Shown: piece by piece, positions 36,135 to 47,919 of the stretch
How the letters are laid out: every line of letters starts with the position of its first letter
How positions within the stretch are numbered: the first letter of the stretch is position 1
NCBI GenBank assembly: GCA_902806575.1
Contig: CADCXD010000004.1
Location: 2,418,001 to 2,482,000 of the forward strand
Length of the DNA: 64,000 nt
Direction of reading: 5' to 3'
DNA from: Jackrogersella multiformis
Lineage: Eukaryota > Ascomycota > Sordariomycetes > Xylariales > Hypoxylaceae
Made by a program: the position numbers and the translations under genes
Notes under the pieces: model-generated
What the model was told of the DNA's origin: nothing
Databases searched by the model: none
Seen by the model: the letters and a program-made list of their open reading frames with translations, nothing else

Positions 36135-36804
36135 TCACCGGCCGGGCCAGACGAAGTTACCGCCCATGCCTAGCCCGCCAGTCAAACCCGAACCCCTAGA
36201 CTCGTTGACGGGCCGCTTCGCGACGGTGCCCTGGGCGCGCACGCCGGCGACTATGCGGTCCAGGTTGGTCTCTATGACGACGCCGCCGACGATCATCTCG
36301 CTCAGCGCGGTGTGCAGCGTCTCGAAGTTGAAGATCAGGTCGAGCTCGCACACGTTCTCGAACAGCTTGTCCAGCGACTCGACGTACACCTGGATCAGGT
36401 CCAGCAGGGCCAGCGGCGACTCGGTGGACGTCGATATGACGATGAAGTAGAGCGTCGCGTAGTGGCGGTAGGTGACGAGCGAGGGGACGTCGTTGTGAGG
36501 CTCGGACGCGGACTGCGAGGTGCCGGACGCGGCGAGGAGAGGCGGCAGAGGCAGGAAGTTACACGCGCCGTCGGGGCGGTTGGAGACCAGGGTGAAGATC
36601 TCGGAGATCAGACGCTGCTGGATACTAGTTTCCTGCGGTGACATGCGGTTTAGATCGACTGGACTACATACAATACATTATATTACATTACATAGGTGGC
36701 TTGGGTTTCGGTGTGAGATTTGTAGTCATCCATACCAGCTGAGTGTAGAATTTGGTCAGCCGCGGCTGGCCCTGGCCGTTGAAGACCAGAACTGCGTTTA
36801 TCAT
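36135..36804 (-). CDS. APS3: AP-3 adaptor complex sigma subunit
   Basis: Small subunit of the AP-3 coat adaptor, which sorts cargo from the Golgi or endosomes to the vacuole. Exons (minus strand) 36736-36804 and 36135-36632, intron 103 bp with a CAG acceptor; 567 nt, 188 residues. Exon 1 gives the typical longin start M-I-N-A-V-L-V-F-N-G-Q-G-Q-P-R-L-T-K-F-Y. Exon 2 continues Q-Q-R-L-I-S-E-I-F, Y-R-H-Y-A-T-L-Y-F-I, L-D-L-I-Q-V-Y-V-E-S-L-D-K-L-F-E-N-V-C-E-L-D-L and the sigma-3 block I-V-G-G-V-V-I-E-T-N. An insertion rich in Pro/Ser around residues 45-70 and a Gly-rich tail are common in filamentous fungi. An ATG inside the intron (36644) is not the start, because it would lose the conserved N-terminus. 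Confidence 0.93.
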
Positions 36805-37018
36805 CGCGGGTTGCTGTCGTCGGACATCGAAGTCATTGGTAAATGAGAATTAGAAATAAAAATTGGAAATAAATAAAAACTACCATACATACCTAGGCAC
36901 CTTAGATCTAAGATGTAAGATCCATTAGGTACTTACATGTGGTTAGTGCACCTAGGTAGGTTAGGTAATGAATGGTTACGTGAATGGACCTTAATGAAGG
37001 TGAGGTGCTAAATTGTCA

Positions 37019-37156
37019 TGTAATTACACATAACTGGGGCTGCTAAGCCTTACTTTTTATATACTTATATATTATATATATCGATAATTTATAATAAAAC
37101 TTTATAAATATAATAATAATTAAAGATTTATATATAATATAATTAATTATATAATA
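37019..37156 (+). repeat. 5' LTR of element 4
   Basis: 138 bp. Begins TGTAATTACACATAACTGGG with normal composition for ~35 bases, then becomes A/T-only towards the element. Aligns base for base with 42789-42926, with C/T and G/A differences. Confidence 0.8.
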
Positions 37157-38744
37157 TTAATAATTTTATTATTTCGTTACGTTAAAAAAATTTTATTATT
37201 AAAATTATATTATTTTATAAATTATTTTATTAATAATTTTTATTTTATTAATTTATATTTATATAATATTAAACGTTTTATTTTTATCGAACGATCGAAT
37301 TTTCGTCGTTTATTATATATTTTTTTAATCGGTTTATATAATACGTAATAATTATTTTAATATCGATTTTATTTTATTTATTAACGTTAAATTCGTACGA
37401 TTAATTTATTTTATATTAATTTTTATTAACGTAATAATCGATAAATTATTTTTATATATAAATAAATTATTTAATAATATTTATTTAATTAATTAATTAA
37501 AACGATAACGTGTTTTTTATAATTTTTTTTACGTTTAACGTAAACGATATAATTTATTTTATTTATCGTTATAAATATAATTATTAATTATAATATTAAC
37601 GATTTAATTATTAATTTTTATTTTATTTCGTTTTATACGTTTTAATTTTTTTTATAAACGAAATAATAACGATTTAAAGATTTTTTAACGAATTATTTAA
37701 ATTTTATTATTATTATTTTACGAATAATTTTTATTAAATAATTATTTAAAACGAGAATTTAATTATTTATTTTTAAAAATAAAAAACGTATTATAATTAT
37801 TATTAAAAACGTTAATAAATAATTTTTCGTTTAAAACGATTATTTTATATTTAAAATTTATTTTATTATTATAATTTTATAATATAATTATTCGATTAAA
37901 ATTATCGTTTTTTTTAATATTTATTTATTTATAAAACTTTTTATAATATCGTTTTTTATTATTATAAATAACGTTAATTTAAACGCGATTTTATCGATTA
38001 ATAATTTATATATTTTATTATTTAATATTTTTAAATCGATTAAATTTAATTATATATTAATTTATAATTAATTAAAGTTTTATAATAATAACGATATAAT
38101 ATATAATAATATTTTTAATATTTTTAATATAATTTTAATTTTAATTTTAATTTTAATATTTCGTTAAAATTAACGATTTATTAACGATAAGTTTTATTAT
38201 TTAATTAATAACGTAAGTATTTACTTAAAATAATATAATATAAACGATATAAATTTAATAATTAATTATTATTATTTAAAAAGTTATTAACTTTAATAAT
38301 TTAATTATAAAATAAGTCGAATATTTTAATTTAAAATATAAAATTTTATATAATTTAAATATAATATTAAACGATAAATATTATATTTATATTAATATTT
38401 ATGTTTTTATAAATTATTTATATATTTTTATTTTTATTTTAAAAAAGGTTTATATTAAGGTAATTTAATAAACGTATTTTTAAAATATTATTTAAATTTA
38501 ATTAATAAAAAATATATATAATCGAGGAAAAAATAAAGTTTATTATAAATTTATTAAAAGTTATTTATAAATAATTTATTTATAAATATAAAAAGGAAAA
38601 TAATAAAGTTTTAAAAACTTTAAATTTTAAATTTTTTACGTTTTAAAATTTACGTAATGGTAAAAATATTCGTTTAAAACGTCGTTAAAAACGTAAAAAT
38701 ATATAATTTATTATTAAAAAATTAATTAATATATATATTTAATA

Positions 38745-38857
38745 CGTTTAATTTTAAAATATAAGTTTAATTTTAAAATATAAGTTTAATTTTAAAATAT
38801 AAGTTTAATTTTAAAATATAAGTTTAATTTTAAAATATAAGTTTAAATTTTAAAATT
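38745..38857 (+). repeat. 19-bp minisatellite inside element 4
   Basis: About six tandem copies of a 19-base unit (GTTTAATTTTAAAATATAA), nearly identical in five copies and diverged in the last. The uniformity inside heavily mutated DNA implies that expansion happened after RIP. Confidence 0.85.
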
Positions 38858-41800
38858 AATAAATAATATAATATTAATAATTTTTTAAACGTTTTCGATA
38901 ATCGTGAAAACATTTTAAAAAGTCGTGTTAATACGTTATTAATTTTAACGATATTAATTTTTATATTAATATTAATATTAATATATTATAATAAGTTTTA
39001 ATTTTAATTTTAATTTTATAATAAATAATTAAACGAATAAAAACATTTATACGATTACGGTTATAATTATAATAAAAGTAAGTTTTAAAATTAAATATCG
39101 TTTTATTAATTTATAAATTAAAATTAAAAATTACGTGATAATTATAATTATAAATAAAAATTATTATAAATATTACGTTTTTTATATTTATAAATATATT
39201 TTTAAAATTAACTTATATTTTAAATATAAAATTATTAATAATTATATAATAATAATAACGATAATAAAAATAAATATTATAATTTTTAATAAAATTAATA
39301 ATAATTATATATAAATAAAACGTATAATATTAATAAGATCTCGTTATAATAAATCGATATATTTACGAATTAAAGTAATAAACGAAATTAAAAACTTAAT
39401 TTAAATTATAATAAATGGTATTTATAAAACGATTATATTAATATAAAATTTAATATTATAAAATTTAATATTAATTTAACGTATATATTATTTTTTAATT
39501 TAATTATTAATATTTAATTTTATTTAATTTAATAACGTATTTTTTATTAATTTTAATTTTTTATAAATAATTAATAACTTTTTAAACGTTACGAATTTTA
39601 AAATAATTATTAATAAATATTAAAATATTATTTATAATTATTATAATTTAAAGTTTTTAAGTTAAAATAGAAAATTTTAATATTTATAAAATTAATTAAC
39701 GTTAAATTAATATAAGTTTTAATATTAATTTAAATAAATATTATTTATTAAATATAATATTATAAAAATATATTAATATAATTATAACGATAAATTTTAT
39801 TTTAGTAAAATTATATTACGCGAATAATGAAAAAAATCGTTTTTTATTATTTACTTTAAATTATAATTAATTATTAATCGATCGTAAATCTTTATTTATT
39901 TAAAAATAATTAATCGATTTTATTTTCTCGTTATTTCGTTTAACGTAAATTTAAGCTCTAATATCAATATTAAATTTATATATAAATTAAAAATTTATTT
40001 TAAACTTTTTTTTATAATAAATTTAACGATAAAATATAATATATATATATATAATAATATAAGTTATATAAAAAATTTAATTAATAAAAATTAATTATAA
40101 AAACATTATTTAAAATTAAAAATATATAAATAAATAACGTTAATATTTATTTATAAAATTATAAAATAAAAAATTATAATATCGAATTACGTGATTATTT
40201 ATTTTTATTTTAAAGGTTTTCGATATAATAAATACGTTATAATTATTTTTTTAAAAAAGTTATATTTATATAAAGTTTATTTATATATATATTATTAAAA
40301 ATAAATATATTTAATATTAAATAAATCGATATTTTTTTATAAAAAATAATAATTTTTTAATTATATAAAATTACGATTTTATTATTTATTTTCTCGGATT
40401 TTTAAACGTAAAATAAAACTTACGTATTAATAATTAAAAAAATTACGATTTTTAAATAATTAATTTAATATATTAATATAATTTATAATACGGTTTTTAA
40501 ATAAAAATTTTTATTCGAATTTTATTTTAATTTTATTATTTATTTTATAACGTTTATAAATAATATAATCGATTATATTATTATATATAATAATATAAAT
40601 AAAAATATTATTTTAAAAAAAAATATTAATAAATTATTTAATATTAATAAAATAAAGTATATATAAATATTACGTAACGAATAATAAAGTTATAAAGTTA
40701 ATTTTACGATTTTTTTTTATAAAAATAATAAAAATCTTAATAATTAATTATTTAAATCGGCTTTTAATTTTATCGTTTTAAATATTATTACGTTTTAAAA
40801 ATATATTATAAGCGTTATCGTTTACGATAATTTTAATATTTTTAATATTTTTAAACGTTTATCGGCCGTATTATTTAAGTTTAAAAATATTTTCGAAAAT
40901 AAAAAATATTTTTTAATTTTAAATAAATAATTATTTTAATTTTTATTTAAATTTAATTAAAAGTATATAATTTCGAAAAAATGTAATTTATATAATATTA
41001 ATAATAACGATAAATAATTTATTAAAAAAACGTTAAATAAATTAATATTATAAATCGTATTTATCGAAATAATATTTCGGTTTTTTTATTTTATTTAATT
41101 TTCGTTATTTAAAAAGTTATCCTCGGCTTAAATAAGCTTAAAAAATAAAAAATTATAAATATAAAAAATTTTAATCGAATAAATTTAAACGATTAATATT
41201 TTATTATTAATGGTAAATTTATTTAATAATAAAATAATTAATAATTATAACGATAATAAATAATTAATATATATTTAAATATTTTATAATAAATTATAAA
41301 AATAATAATATATATATATAATAATAAATAAATATTTTATTAAATAATATAAATTACGTAAATTATTATTATAATAATATTTACGTTATATTAAATAATT
41401 TTAAAAACTATATATAAAATTTAATTTTTTTTTCGATTAAAAAATATCTCGATCGACGTTTCGAAGTTATTTATCGATTTTTTTAATATCGTCGTTTTAA
41501 GCCGTTTAATTAATACGTTTAATTTATTTATAATTAAAAAACGTTTAAAAGTTATATTTAAAATTAAATTTTTTATAATTTTTAAAAATTTAAAAAATAA
41601 AGTTAAAAAAAGTAAATAATAAATATTTTTATTAATATACCGATAAAAAATAAAAATTTAACCTTTAAAAGTTTTAAAAATATATTAATTAAATATATTA
41701 TACTTTATTTTTATAATTTTAATAATATTTTTATTTAAATTTTCACGTTTTTAAACACGAGATTAAAATTTTATTTATTATATTATATAAGAAATTTTAC

Positions 41801-42788
41801 TTTAATTAATTAAAAACGGTAAAATTTTTATTTTTATATTTAATATAACGATATAACCGATCGTTTTTTTATATATATTATTATTAATTACTAAAAATAA
41901 AAGTTTTTAATTTTATTTAAACTTTAAAAAAACTAAATAATTTACGGATATTACTTAAACCGATATTTATATATTTATTAATTATAAAGTAATTTTAAGT
42001 ATAATTTAATATTTAAATATTATTAATTTTATAACTTTTAATAATAAATTCTTTTATTTAATATAAGTTATAAAATATATTAATAAATTTAATTTTATTA
42101 TTTTTTATAAATTTTAAAAATTATATACGATTTTAAACGTATTATTTTAATTATTAATAATAAATAAAAAACCGTTAAAAATTATTTATAATTTCACGTT
42201 TAATTTTATTATTAATTTTATTAAAAAAATATTATTGAAAATATTATTATTAAAAATTAAAAATTATAACGTAATTATAATCGTATTAATAACCGTTAAA
42301 AATATTATAATATTTAATATAAATTTATATTTTTTTATAAAAATAATAAAGTTATATTATAATTATATAAAAATTATAATATACCGATAATATTAATTTT
42401 TAATTATAAATTAAAATAATAATTTATTAAATTATTCGTTATAAAACGTTACGTAAATTAATTAATATATAAATTAAAATTTCCCGAATATTATAAAATT
42501 TATTTTATAATTTTTATCGATTATTTAAAATTAACTTTATTTATAAATATATTTAACCGTAAGTTTTTATATTTAAATAAAATTATAACGAAAAATTATT
42601 AAAAAAAATCGTTAATAAAATAAAAAAATAATTTTTTATTAAATATATAAAATTCGGACCGAAATATTATAAATAATAAATAAAAAAATAATAAAATAAT
42701 AAATTTAAAAACTTATATAATAATTTTTTAATAAAAATAAAATATTAAAACGATAAAAATATCGTATTTTTTTATAAAAATAATATTA

Positions 42789-42926
42789 TATAATATTATA
42801 TAATTAAAATTATTAAACTTTATTTTATATATATTTATATATTATATATATTAATAATTTATAATAAAACTTTATAAATATAATAACAATTAAAGATTTA
42901 TATATAATACGGTTAATTATACGACA
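42789..42926 (+). repeat. 3' LTR of element 4
   Basis: 138 bp. The inner left half is fully A/T (TATAATATTATATAATTAAA in place of the left-LTR start), while the last ~20 bases keep ACGG and TACGACA. The CA end is intact here and reads TA in the 5' LTR. Confidence 0.8.
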
Positions 42927-43573
42927 TAAATATTATGATATTATGGTTAAGTTTTTTAAAACTGTCGCATACCGGATTAGCCTTTTAGCGATTACACAGA
43001 CCAGGCAAGGGTAAAAAAAGATACTTGCAAGCCTTGGTAGAAACTTTGCAGCCCTTATCGTCGATATTCATTAGCTTTTGTACTGTATTTCCGTTCCGAC
43101 TGGCCTGTGCCAGGTACTTGACAGGGTCAGAAAATTTTCGCCTGCAACCGTAGTAGAAGTGGCGTTTTCCTTTGACCGCCTCGATATTCGCATAGCCCGA
43201 TTTCAGATCGGAAGTTACTGCCATAGGTAGGTAATTGAGGCTATGTGGCTGTGGTGGATCATTGATGTGCACGCTCCTACCTTAGGTACTACGTATTTGC
43301 CCGTATTTGTACAAGAGGGATCTAAGTTAAAAGGTGCACGGACCACTTCGGACCGCATTGTCAGATAAGATCTCGCCCGACTTAAAGCAGCTGAACGCCG
43401 GGAATAGAGTTCCATCTGACTTTTCCCCTCTTCAACTTCAACTTCCCTTTTCCCTACTCATTTTGGGACAAACAACACGCCGTTCAAAAGAGGAACGGCG
43501 TCTGAACAATTACCTTAGAGTATTCATACAGTTTTCACCAGGCCTCGGGAGGAGGCCATCATACCATATCACC
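42927..43573. other. Edge of element 4 and intergenic DNA before the bZIP gene
   Basis: Composition becomes normal by about 42955. Contains a low-confidence minus-strand frame (listed separately) and the upstream region of the bZIP gene. Confidence 0.4.
42985..43224 (-). CDS. Possible small protein or gene fragment, unidentified
   Basis: ATG at 43224 opens 79 codons with a coding-like composition (D-L-K-S-G-Y-A-N-I-E-A, H-F-Y-Y-G-C-R-R-K-F, G-N-T-V-Q-K-L-M-N) and four cysteines. No family recognised; no signal peptide. It lies 60 bp from the RIPed element and could be the end of a gene cut by that insertion. Chance is not excluded. Confidence 0.25.
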   Translation of the reverse strand: MAVTSDLKSGYANIEAVKGKRHFYYGCRRKFSDPVKYLAQASRNGNTVQKLMNIDDKGCKVSTKACKYLFLPLPGLCNR

Positions 43574-44338
43574 ATGGAGCCAACCACCATTACCATCACG
43601 TTCTGCCCAAGACTCATCTACGTCGGCCTCTGCCCACCATGCCAGGGAGCCCGACTCTTCAATCCAACATGATTACGATGATTGGGAGAGTTCCGCCTTA
43701 GGGCCGGCGGATCTCTTCTCGTCGTTTGGGGGTTCTATGATACCCCCAGTTGGAGATTGGTCCTTAGGGTTGGATAGCGGGAACATAAATGAAGTAGAAT
43801 GGTCCCTCCCCGGCTTAGACGGGGTAGGCGATCTTGTTTTCGAGAATAACATGCGCAACGGGCAATTAGATGGTTAGTTCCCTGATACCTGATATCACTA
43901 GGTACCCAAATATCCTCATGTGTACTAACAAGCCCAGTTTCGGGGATGCTATCTGGTTACGAGCCAACTCTGGATCTTCAATTCAATCAACCTCTAAGCT
44001 CCCATAACCCGTCGGGGTCGGATGCAGGGCACTCTGGTCAATCCTTGTCACCGCCAGCAATGCCCAAGTCTCCTTCCAGTCAGGGGCAAACCGCCAAGAC
44101 TCAGCATCGTTCGCCTCCCGTAGATTCAGTTACAGCGATCAAACGGCAACGCAACAATGTTGCGGCTCGCAAGTATCGGCAGAAGCGAATTGACAGGATT
44201 AGCGAACTGGAAACGGAACTTCGCGACATCAAGGACGAACGGGATGACTTACGACTTCGACTAGCTCGTCAGGAAGCTGAGGCGGCGGCTTTGCGGAGCA
44301 TGCTGCAATTGAACTCTGGGAAGGGCGCGAATCGTTAG
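43574..44338 (+). CDS. bZIP transcription factor, start unresolved
   Basis: C-terminal basic-leucine-zipper: basic region R-Q-R-N-N-V-A-A-R-K-Y-R-Q-K-R followed by I-S-E-L-E-T-E-L and further heptad leucines to the end, close to fungal Gcn4/Cpc1/IDI-4-like factors. The intron at 43873-43937 (65 bp, TACTAAC branch) joins L-D-G to V-S-G-M-L-S-G-Y. Upstream, the true frame (D-Y-D-D-W-E-S-S ... acidic activation-like region) is open back to 43506 with no ATG. The ATG at 43574 is one base out of this frame. Two explanations: a 46-nt intron (43600-43645, weak GTTCTG donor) joining that ATG to E-P-D-S-S, or an extra G immediately after the ATG, which would otherwise start M-S-Q-P-P-L. Probably nuclear; targets unknown. 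Confidence 0.8.
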
Positions 44339-45751
44339 CAAAACTATGTAGGCAAAGTATCTCGAGGTTTCCCATAGTCCAACAAAATTTCAAATTGCTT
44401 TTCTCAGACGATGTCGGCTCGTTCTTTTCCTCATGTGTTTTTTGTCCTTGGTAGGACAGCAGAATGTAATATAATAGGCAGAGGGAACGTAGATGTCATC
44501 TTGGATATAGGTGTAAGTAAAGAGAGGGTTATGGGCTTCTAGCATACCACGGTTTATATGTACACAACACAATGCACAATCTCGACTCGATTCAAATGCG
44601 ATATATTGTCTAACTAAAATGTCTCTATATACACGAAGTATCGCCATTGAGTAGCTTTATATACCATCTCCATATCGAAGTCTACCACCACCAAAGCTAC
44701 AACTACTACCTGCATCATCGTGAGTAGTGAATGAGTGGAAATGATTCATCGACAGCATTGAATTCTAGGATTTGAACAATATCTACAGATCCCGTATTCT
44801 TCTATTCTCAAAGCCCGTCCTGTGCGCCACGAGACGATAAGCGAGCGTCTTACCGCAGAATTGATTCATATGATGGTAGATGATCCATGATGATCCATTA
44901 TGATTCATTCTCGGCGACAGGGGTCACATCGCATTTTCTAGTTTCTAGGTAGGCAGTGCATCTGAAGTCTCACAGCATTGATGAAGGTAATGGATAGAAA
45001 GCGTGTTACTACGCAGAGTATGTACATTCTGTCTCCTCATTTGCTTTTTTGCACTACTCGCCAAGATGTATCTAGGAGGTATGTATGAATTGTCACGCAT
45101 TGCTTTTTCCTGTTACTAATATGCAATATCTCTTATGATCATAAACATTTAAAGAGATCTTCATAGAAGGTGATATGAGGATGCCTCATCAATGTAAAGC
45201 CGAGATATGCAAGCCTTATTATACGTATTAGTAAGGATTCGAATATATCTCGATTCAAAGTCTTTAGTTGAGCCTACCTGGTACCGACTTAATTAGCAAC
45301 CGAGGAAGGGGAAAGAAAGGCTTAAATGCCTTTATTTAACGGAGCTTAAGTACCTAGGTACTAGGTTAGCGTGGACGGTAGCTAAGTCCCGGAGCGGGTA
45401 GTAGGTACCCGCTTCTTCTCGGCGATAAGATAACATTGGAACTAACAATTAAATGGTGCCATCCATTTTCCTTCCCATTCCCAGCATCTACCTATCCTAG
45501 TAATCTCACAGCCAACATCTACACTAGGTATGTATGTTCCGTGTAAGCTAGCAATGGCAAATAATGGCCAGAAATAGCGCAATAGCTGTCATCCTGCCAT
45601 TTTGGTCTTCGGTGAGGTGAACCTTGCCACTACCTAGGTAATTCCGCCTCCGCAACCCTAACCCTCTCCGCCACGCCTACAATTCAATTCCCTTTCCCCT
45701 TATCTCTGTAACCACGGTGAACCACCTCGGCTCACCGTCTCTCCCCTCGCC
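44339..45751. other. 1.4-kb intergenic DNA between bZIP and permease genes
   Basis: 3' region of the bZIP gene and promoter of the amino-acid permease. TACCTAGGTA-type sites at about 45351-45367, 45522-45533 (partial) and 45629-45642. A pyrimidine-rich tract precedes the permease ATG. No gene recognised; the 85-codon minus frame at 44390-44647 looks random. Confidence 0.45.
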
Positions 45752-47578
45752 ATGAGCACCGAGCCGCTCCTAGCTGAGTCGCGTGACCGTCTGACTTCTG
45801 ATATGGGCAACGAACATGATATCGAGAGCAGTGTCCGCGAGGCATACCAGCGGGATGACCACTCCGGCGACCTTGTCACCGCCACCGAGTCGCGCTCGCT
45901 GTCGCGTGGCCTGGCGCAGAGACATCTCTCCATGATAGGCATCGCTGGTGCTATCGGCACGGGACTCTTCCTAGGACTCGGTGGTGCTATCCAGACGGGC
46001 GGACCGCTCGGCGCGCTGCTGGGATACGCCATCGTCGGCCTGATCGTGTGTGCCGTGACGTTCGCGCTGGGCGAGGTGTCGGCGCTACTGCCCGTGACGG
46101 GCTCGTTCGTGCGGCATGCCGAGTTCCTCGTCGACCCGGCGTTGGGGTTCGCCGTGGGCTGGAACTTGGTCTACGGCATCGCGCTATCGATCCCGAGCGA
46201 GATCACCGCCATCTGCGTGCTCTTCACCTTCTGGACCGAGGACGTCAACCCCACCGCCTACATCATGACCTTCATCGTCCTGACCTTCCTCGTGGGCATC
46301 GCCTTCGTGCGCGTGTTCGGCGAGGTCGAGTTCGTCTTTGCCATCCTCAAGATCCTGCTCGTCGTCTTCCTCATCGTGCTCGGCATCGTCATCGCGTCCG
46401 GCGGCATCCCCGGCACCCCGGCCATCGGCTTTAGGTACTGGCGCGACCCCGGCCCCCTCGTCGAGTACGTGGCCACGGGCGACTGGGGCCGCTTCCTCGG
46501 CTTCTGGAGCGTGCTGACCAGCGCCGTCTTCTCCTTCGCTGGCATCGAGTCGCTGGCCATGGCCGCGGCCGAGACCCGGAACCCGCGCCGCGCCATTCCG
46601 CGCGCCTGCAAGCGCATCTTCATCCGCGTCCTGCTCTTCTACATGCTGGCCGTCTTCGTCGTGGGCCTGCTGGTGGCCAGCGACGACGCGCGGCTCGACG
46701 ACTCCTCCGGCACGGCCGCGCAGAGCCCGTTCGTGATAGCCGCGTCGACGGCCGGCATCAGCGCCATCCCGAGCGTCGTCAACGCCGTCGTCATCACCTC
46801 GGCGTGGTCGGCGTCGAACCAGGCGCTGCTGGCCGGCACGCGCGTGCTGTTCGGGCTGGCGCTCAAGGGCCAGGCCCCGCGCGTCTTCCTGCGCACCACG
46901 TCCTGGGGCACGCCCTACGCCTGCGTGCTGTTCTACACCGCCTGCATGTTCCTCAGCTTCATGAGCCTGAGCTCCGGCGCGCTGACCGTCTTCTGGTGGC
47001 TCGTCGACCTGACCGCCGCCGGCGTCCTGGTCTCGTGGTCCGTCATCCTGCTCAACCACATCCGGCTGAAGACGGCGATGAGGCAGCAGGGCATCCCGGC
47101 CGAGCGCCTGCCGTGGCATAACTCGTGGACTAGTAAGTTGGGCGTGTTTATGCGTGTGGGGATGGAGATGGGGATGACAGGTGTGCTGACTTCCGTCTAG
47201 TTTATAGCTCGGGTGCCGCGCTTTGTATGTGCATTCTTATCTTGTTCACGGGCGGGTTCAAGGTCTTCACGGCCGGGAACTGGGACGCGAGTGCTTTTGT
47301 CTCGTCGTATTTGTACGTCTTTCTCCCCTTCTCTCCCAATACGTAGTTTTCCTTCGAGGGCATTCTCGATGCTAGCGAACATGCCACTGACTTTGCTTAG
47401 GGATATACCGCTTGTGTTGTTTGCGTACTTCATATGGAAGTTTGTGAAGAAGACTAAGATACGACCGCTCAAGAGCATTCCGCTTGAGGATGCCTTCCAG
47501 CAGGTGGACATCTACCCTGATGAGCCCGAGGGCAAGTCGGAGGGCTGGGTTCGCGTGCTTAGTTGGATGTGGGACTAG
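45752..47578 (+). CDS. Amino-acid permease (fungal YAT type, APC superfamily)
   Basis: Twelve-segment plasma-membrane amino-acid/proton symporter. Exons 45752-47132, 47201-47312, 47401-47578; introns 68 and 88 bp; 1671 nt, 556 residues. After a ~55-residue cytosolic N-tail comes the family start R-H-L-S-M-I-G-I-A-G-A-I-G-T-G-L-F-L-G, then S-F-V-R-H-A-E-F-L-V-D-P-A-L-G-F-A-V-G-W-N, E-I-T-A in segment 3/4, F-S-F-A-G-I-E-S-L-A-M-A-A-A-E-T-R-N-P-R-R-A-I-P and S-A-W-S-A-S-N-Q-A-L-L-A-G-T-R. Exons 2 and 3 carry the last membrane segments and the tail ending W-V-R-V-L-S-W-M-W-D. Substrate range cannot be deduced; the closest general type is a broad-specificity neutral/basic amino-acid permease. Third positions are very GC-rich, which creates a 311-codon antisense shadow. 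Confidence 0.93.
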
Positions 47579-47919
47579 ATTGGTGGGTTTAAAGGGGTAA
47601 GTAGAAGAGACTAGAGCCAGATATTGCATTGGATATACCCTATGAATCAGATTGATACTTTGACAGCTACTTATAATTGGATGGGTAGGATTATATGAGC
47701 ATTTGGTCACGTATGTGGGTTAAATTGTGAGATTCACTGTCTCGGTTTGATCCTTCATATCGATGGCACAGGGGATGAGAACTACGTTGTCTCGAGTTTA
47801 AGCCCACTTAGGTGTTTGAAGCACCTGAATGAGTCTAAAGCTAGACAGTGAGTGCGACGTGAAGGGCATATGATACATCTTGCAATAGCGTTGCTCCAAA
47901 CTACATTACAGCATACATG
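47579..47919. other. Convergent intergenic DNA
   Basis: 341 bp between the ends of two converging genes. No feature recognised. Confidence 0.4.

Larger units (their letters stand above)
37019..42926 (+). mobile_element. RIP-degraded Ty3/gypsy LTR retrotransposon (element 4)
   Basis: 5.9 kb bounded by two 138-bp direct repeats that differ almost only by transitions. The clearest coding remnant is on the plus strand at about 42365-42530: Y-K-N-Y-N-I-P, then F-V-I-K-R, L-I-Y-K-L and K-I-Y-F-I-I-F-I-D-Y-L, the integrase C-terminal GPY/F-like module that precedes the 3' LTR in gypsy elements. C and G survive nearly only in ACG/CGT contexts, as expected after heavy RIP. Not obviously related to elements 1-3. 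Flanking pentamers (TGTCA, TAAAT) do not match, so no target-site duplication is claimed. Confidence 0.78.

Noticed and set aside
37019..42926. Minus-strand coding in element 4
   Set aside because: Long stretches looked protein-like when TAA was read as Gln, but the integrase C-terminal module on the plus strand settles the orientation; the other is a composition effect.
46184..47119. 311-codon minus-strand open frame
   Set aside because: Antisense shadow of the amino-acid permease, with repetitive Gly/Asp/Glu/His composition and no domain.
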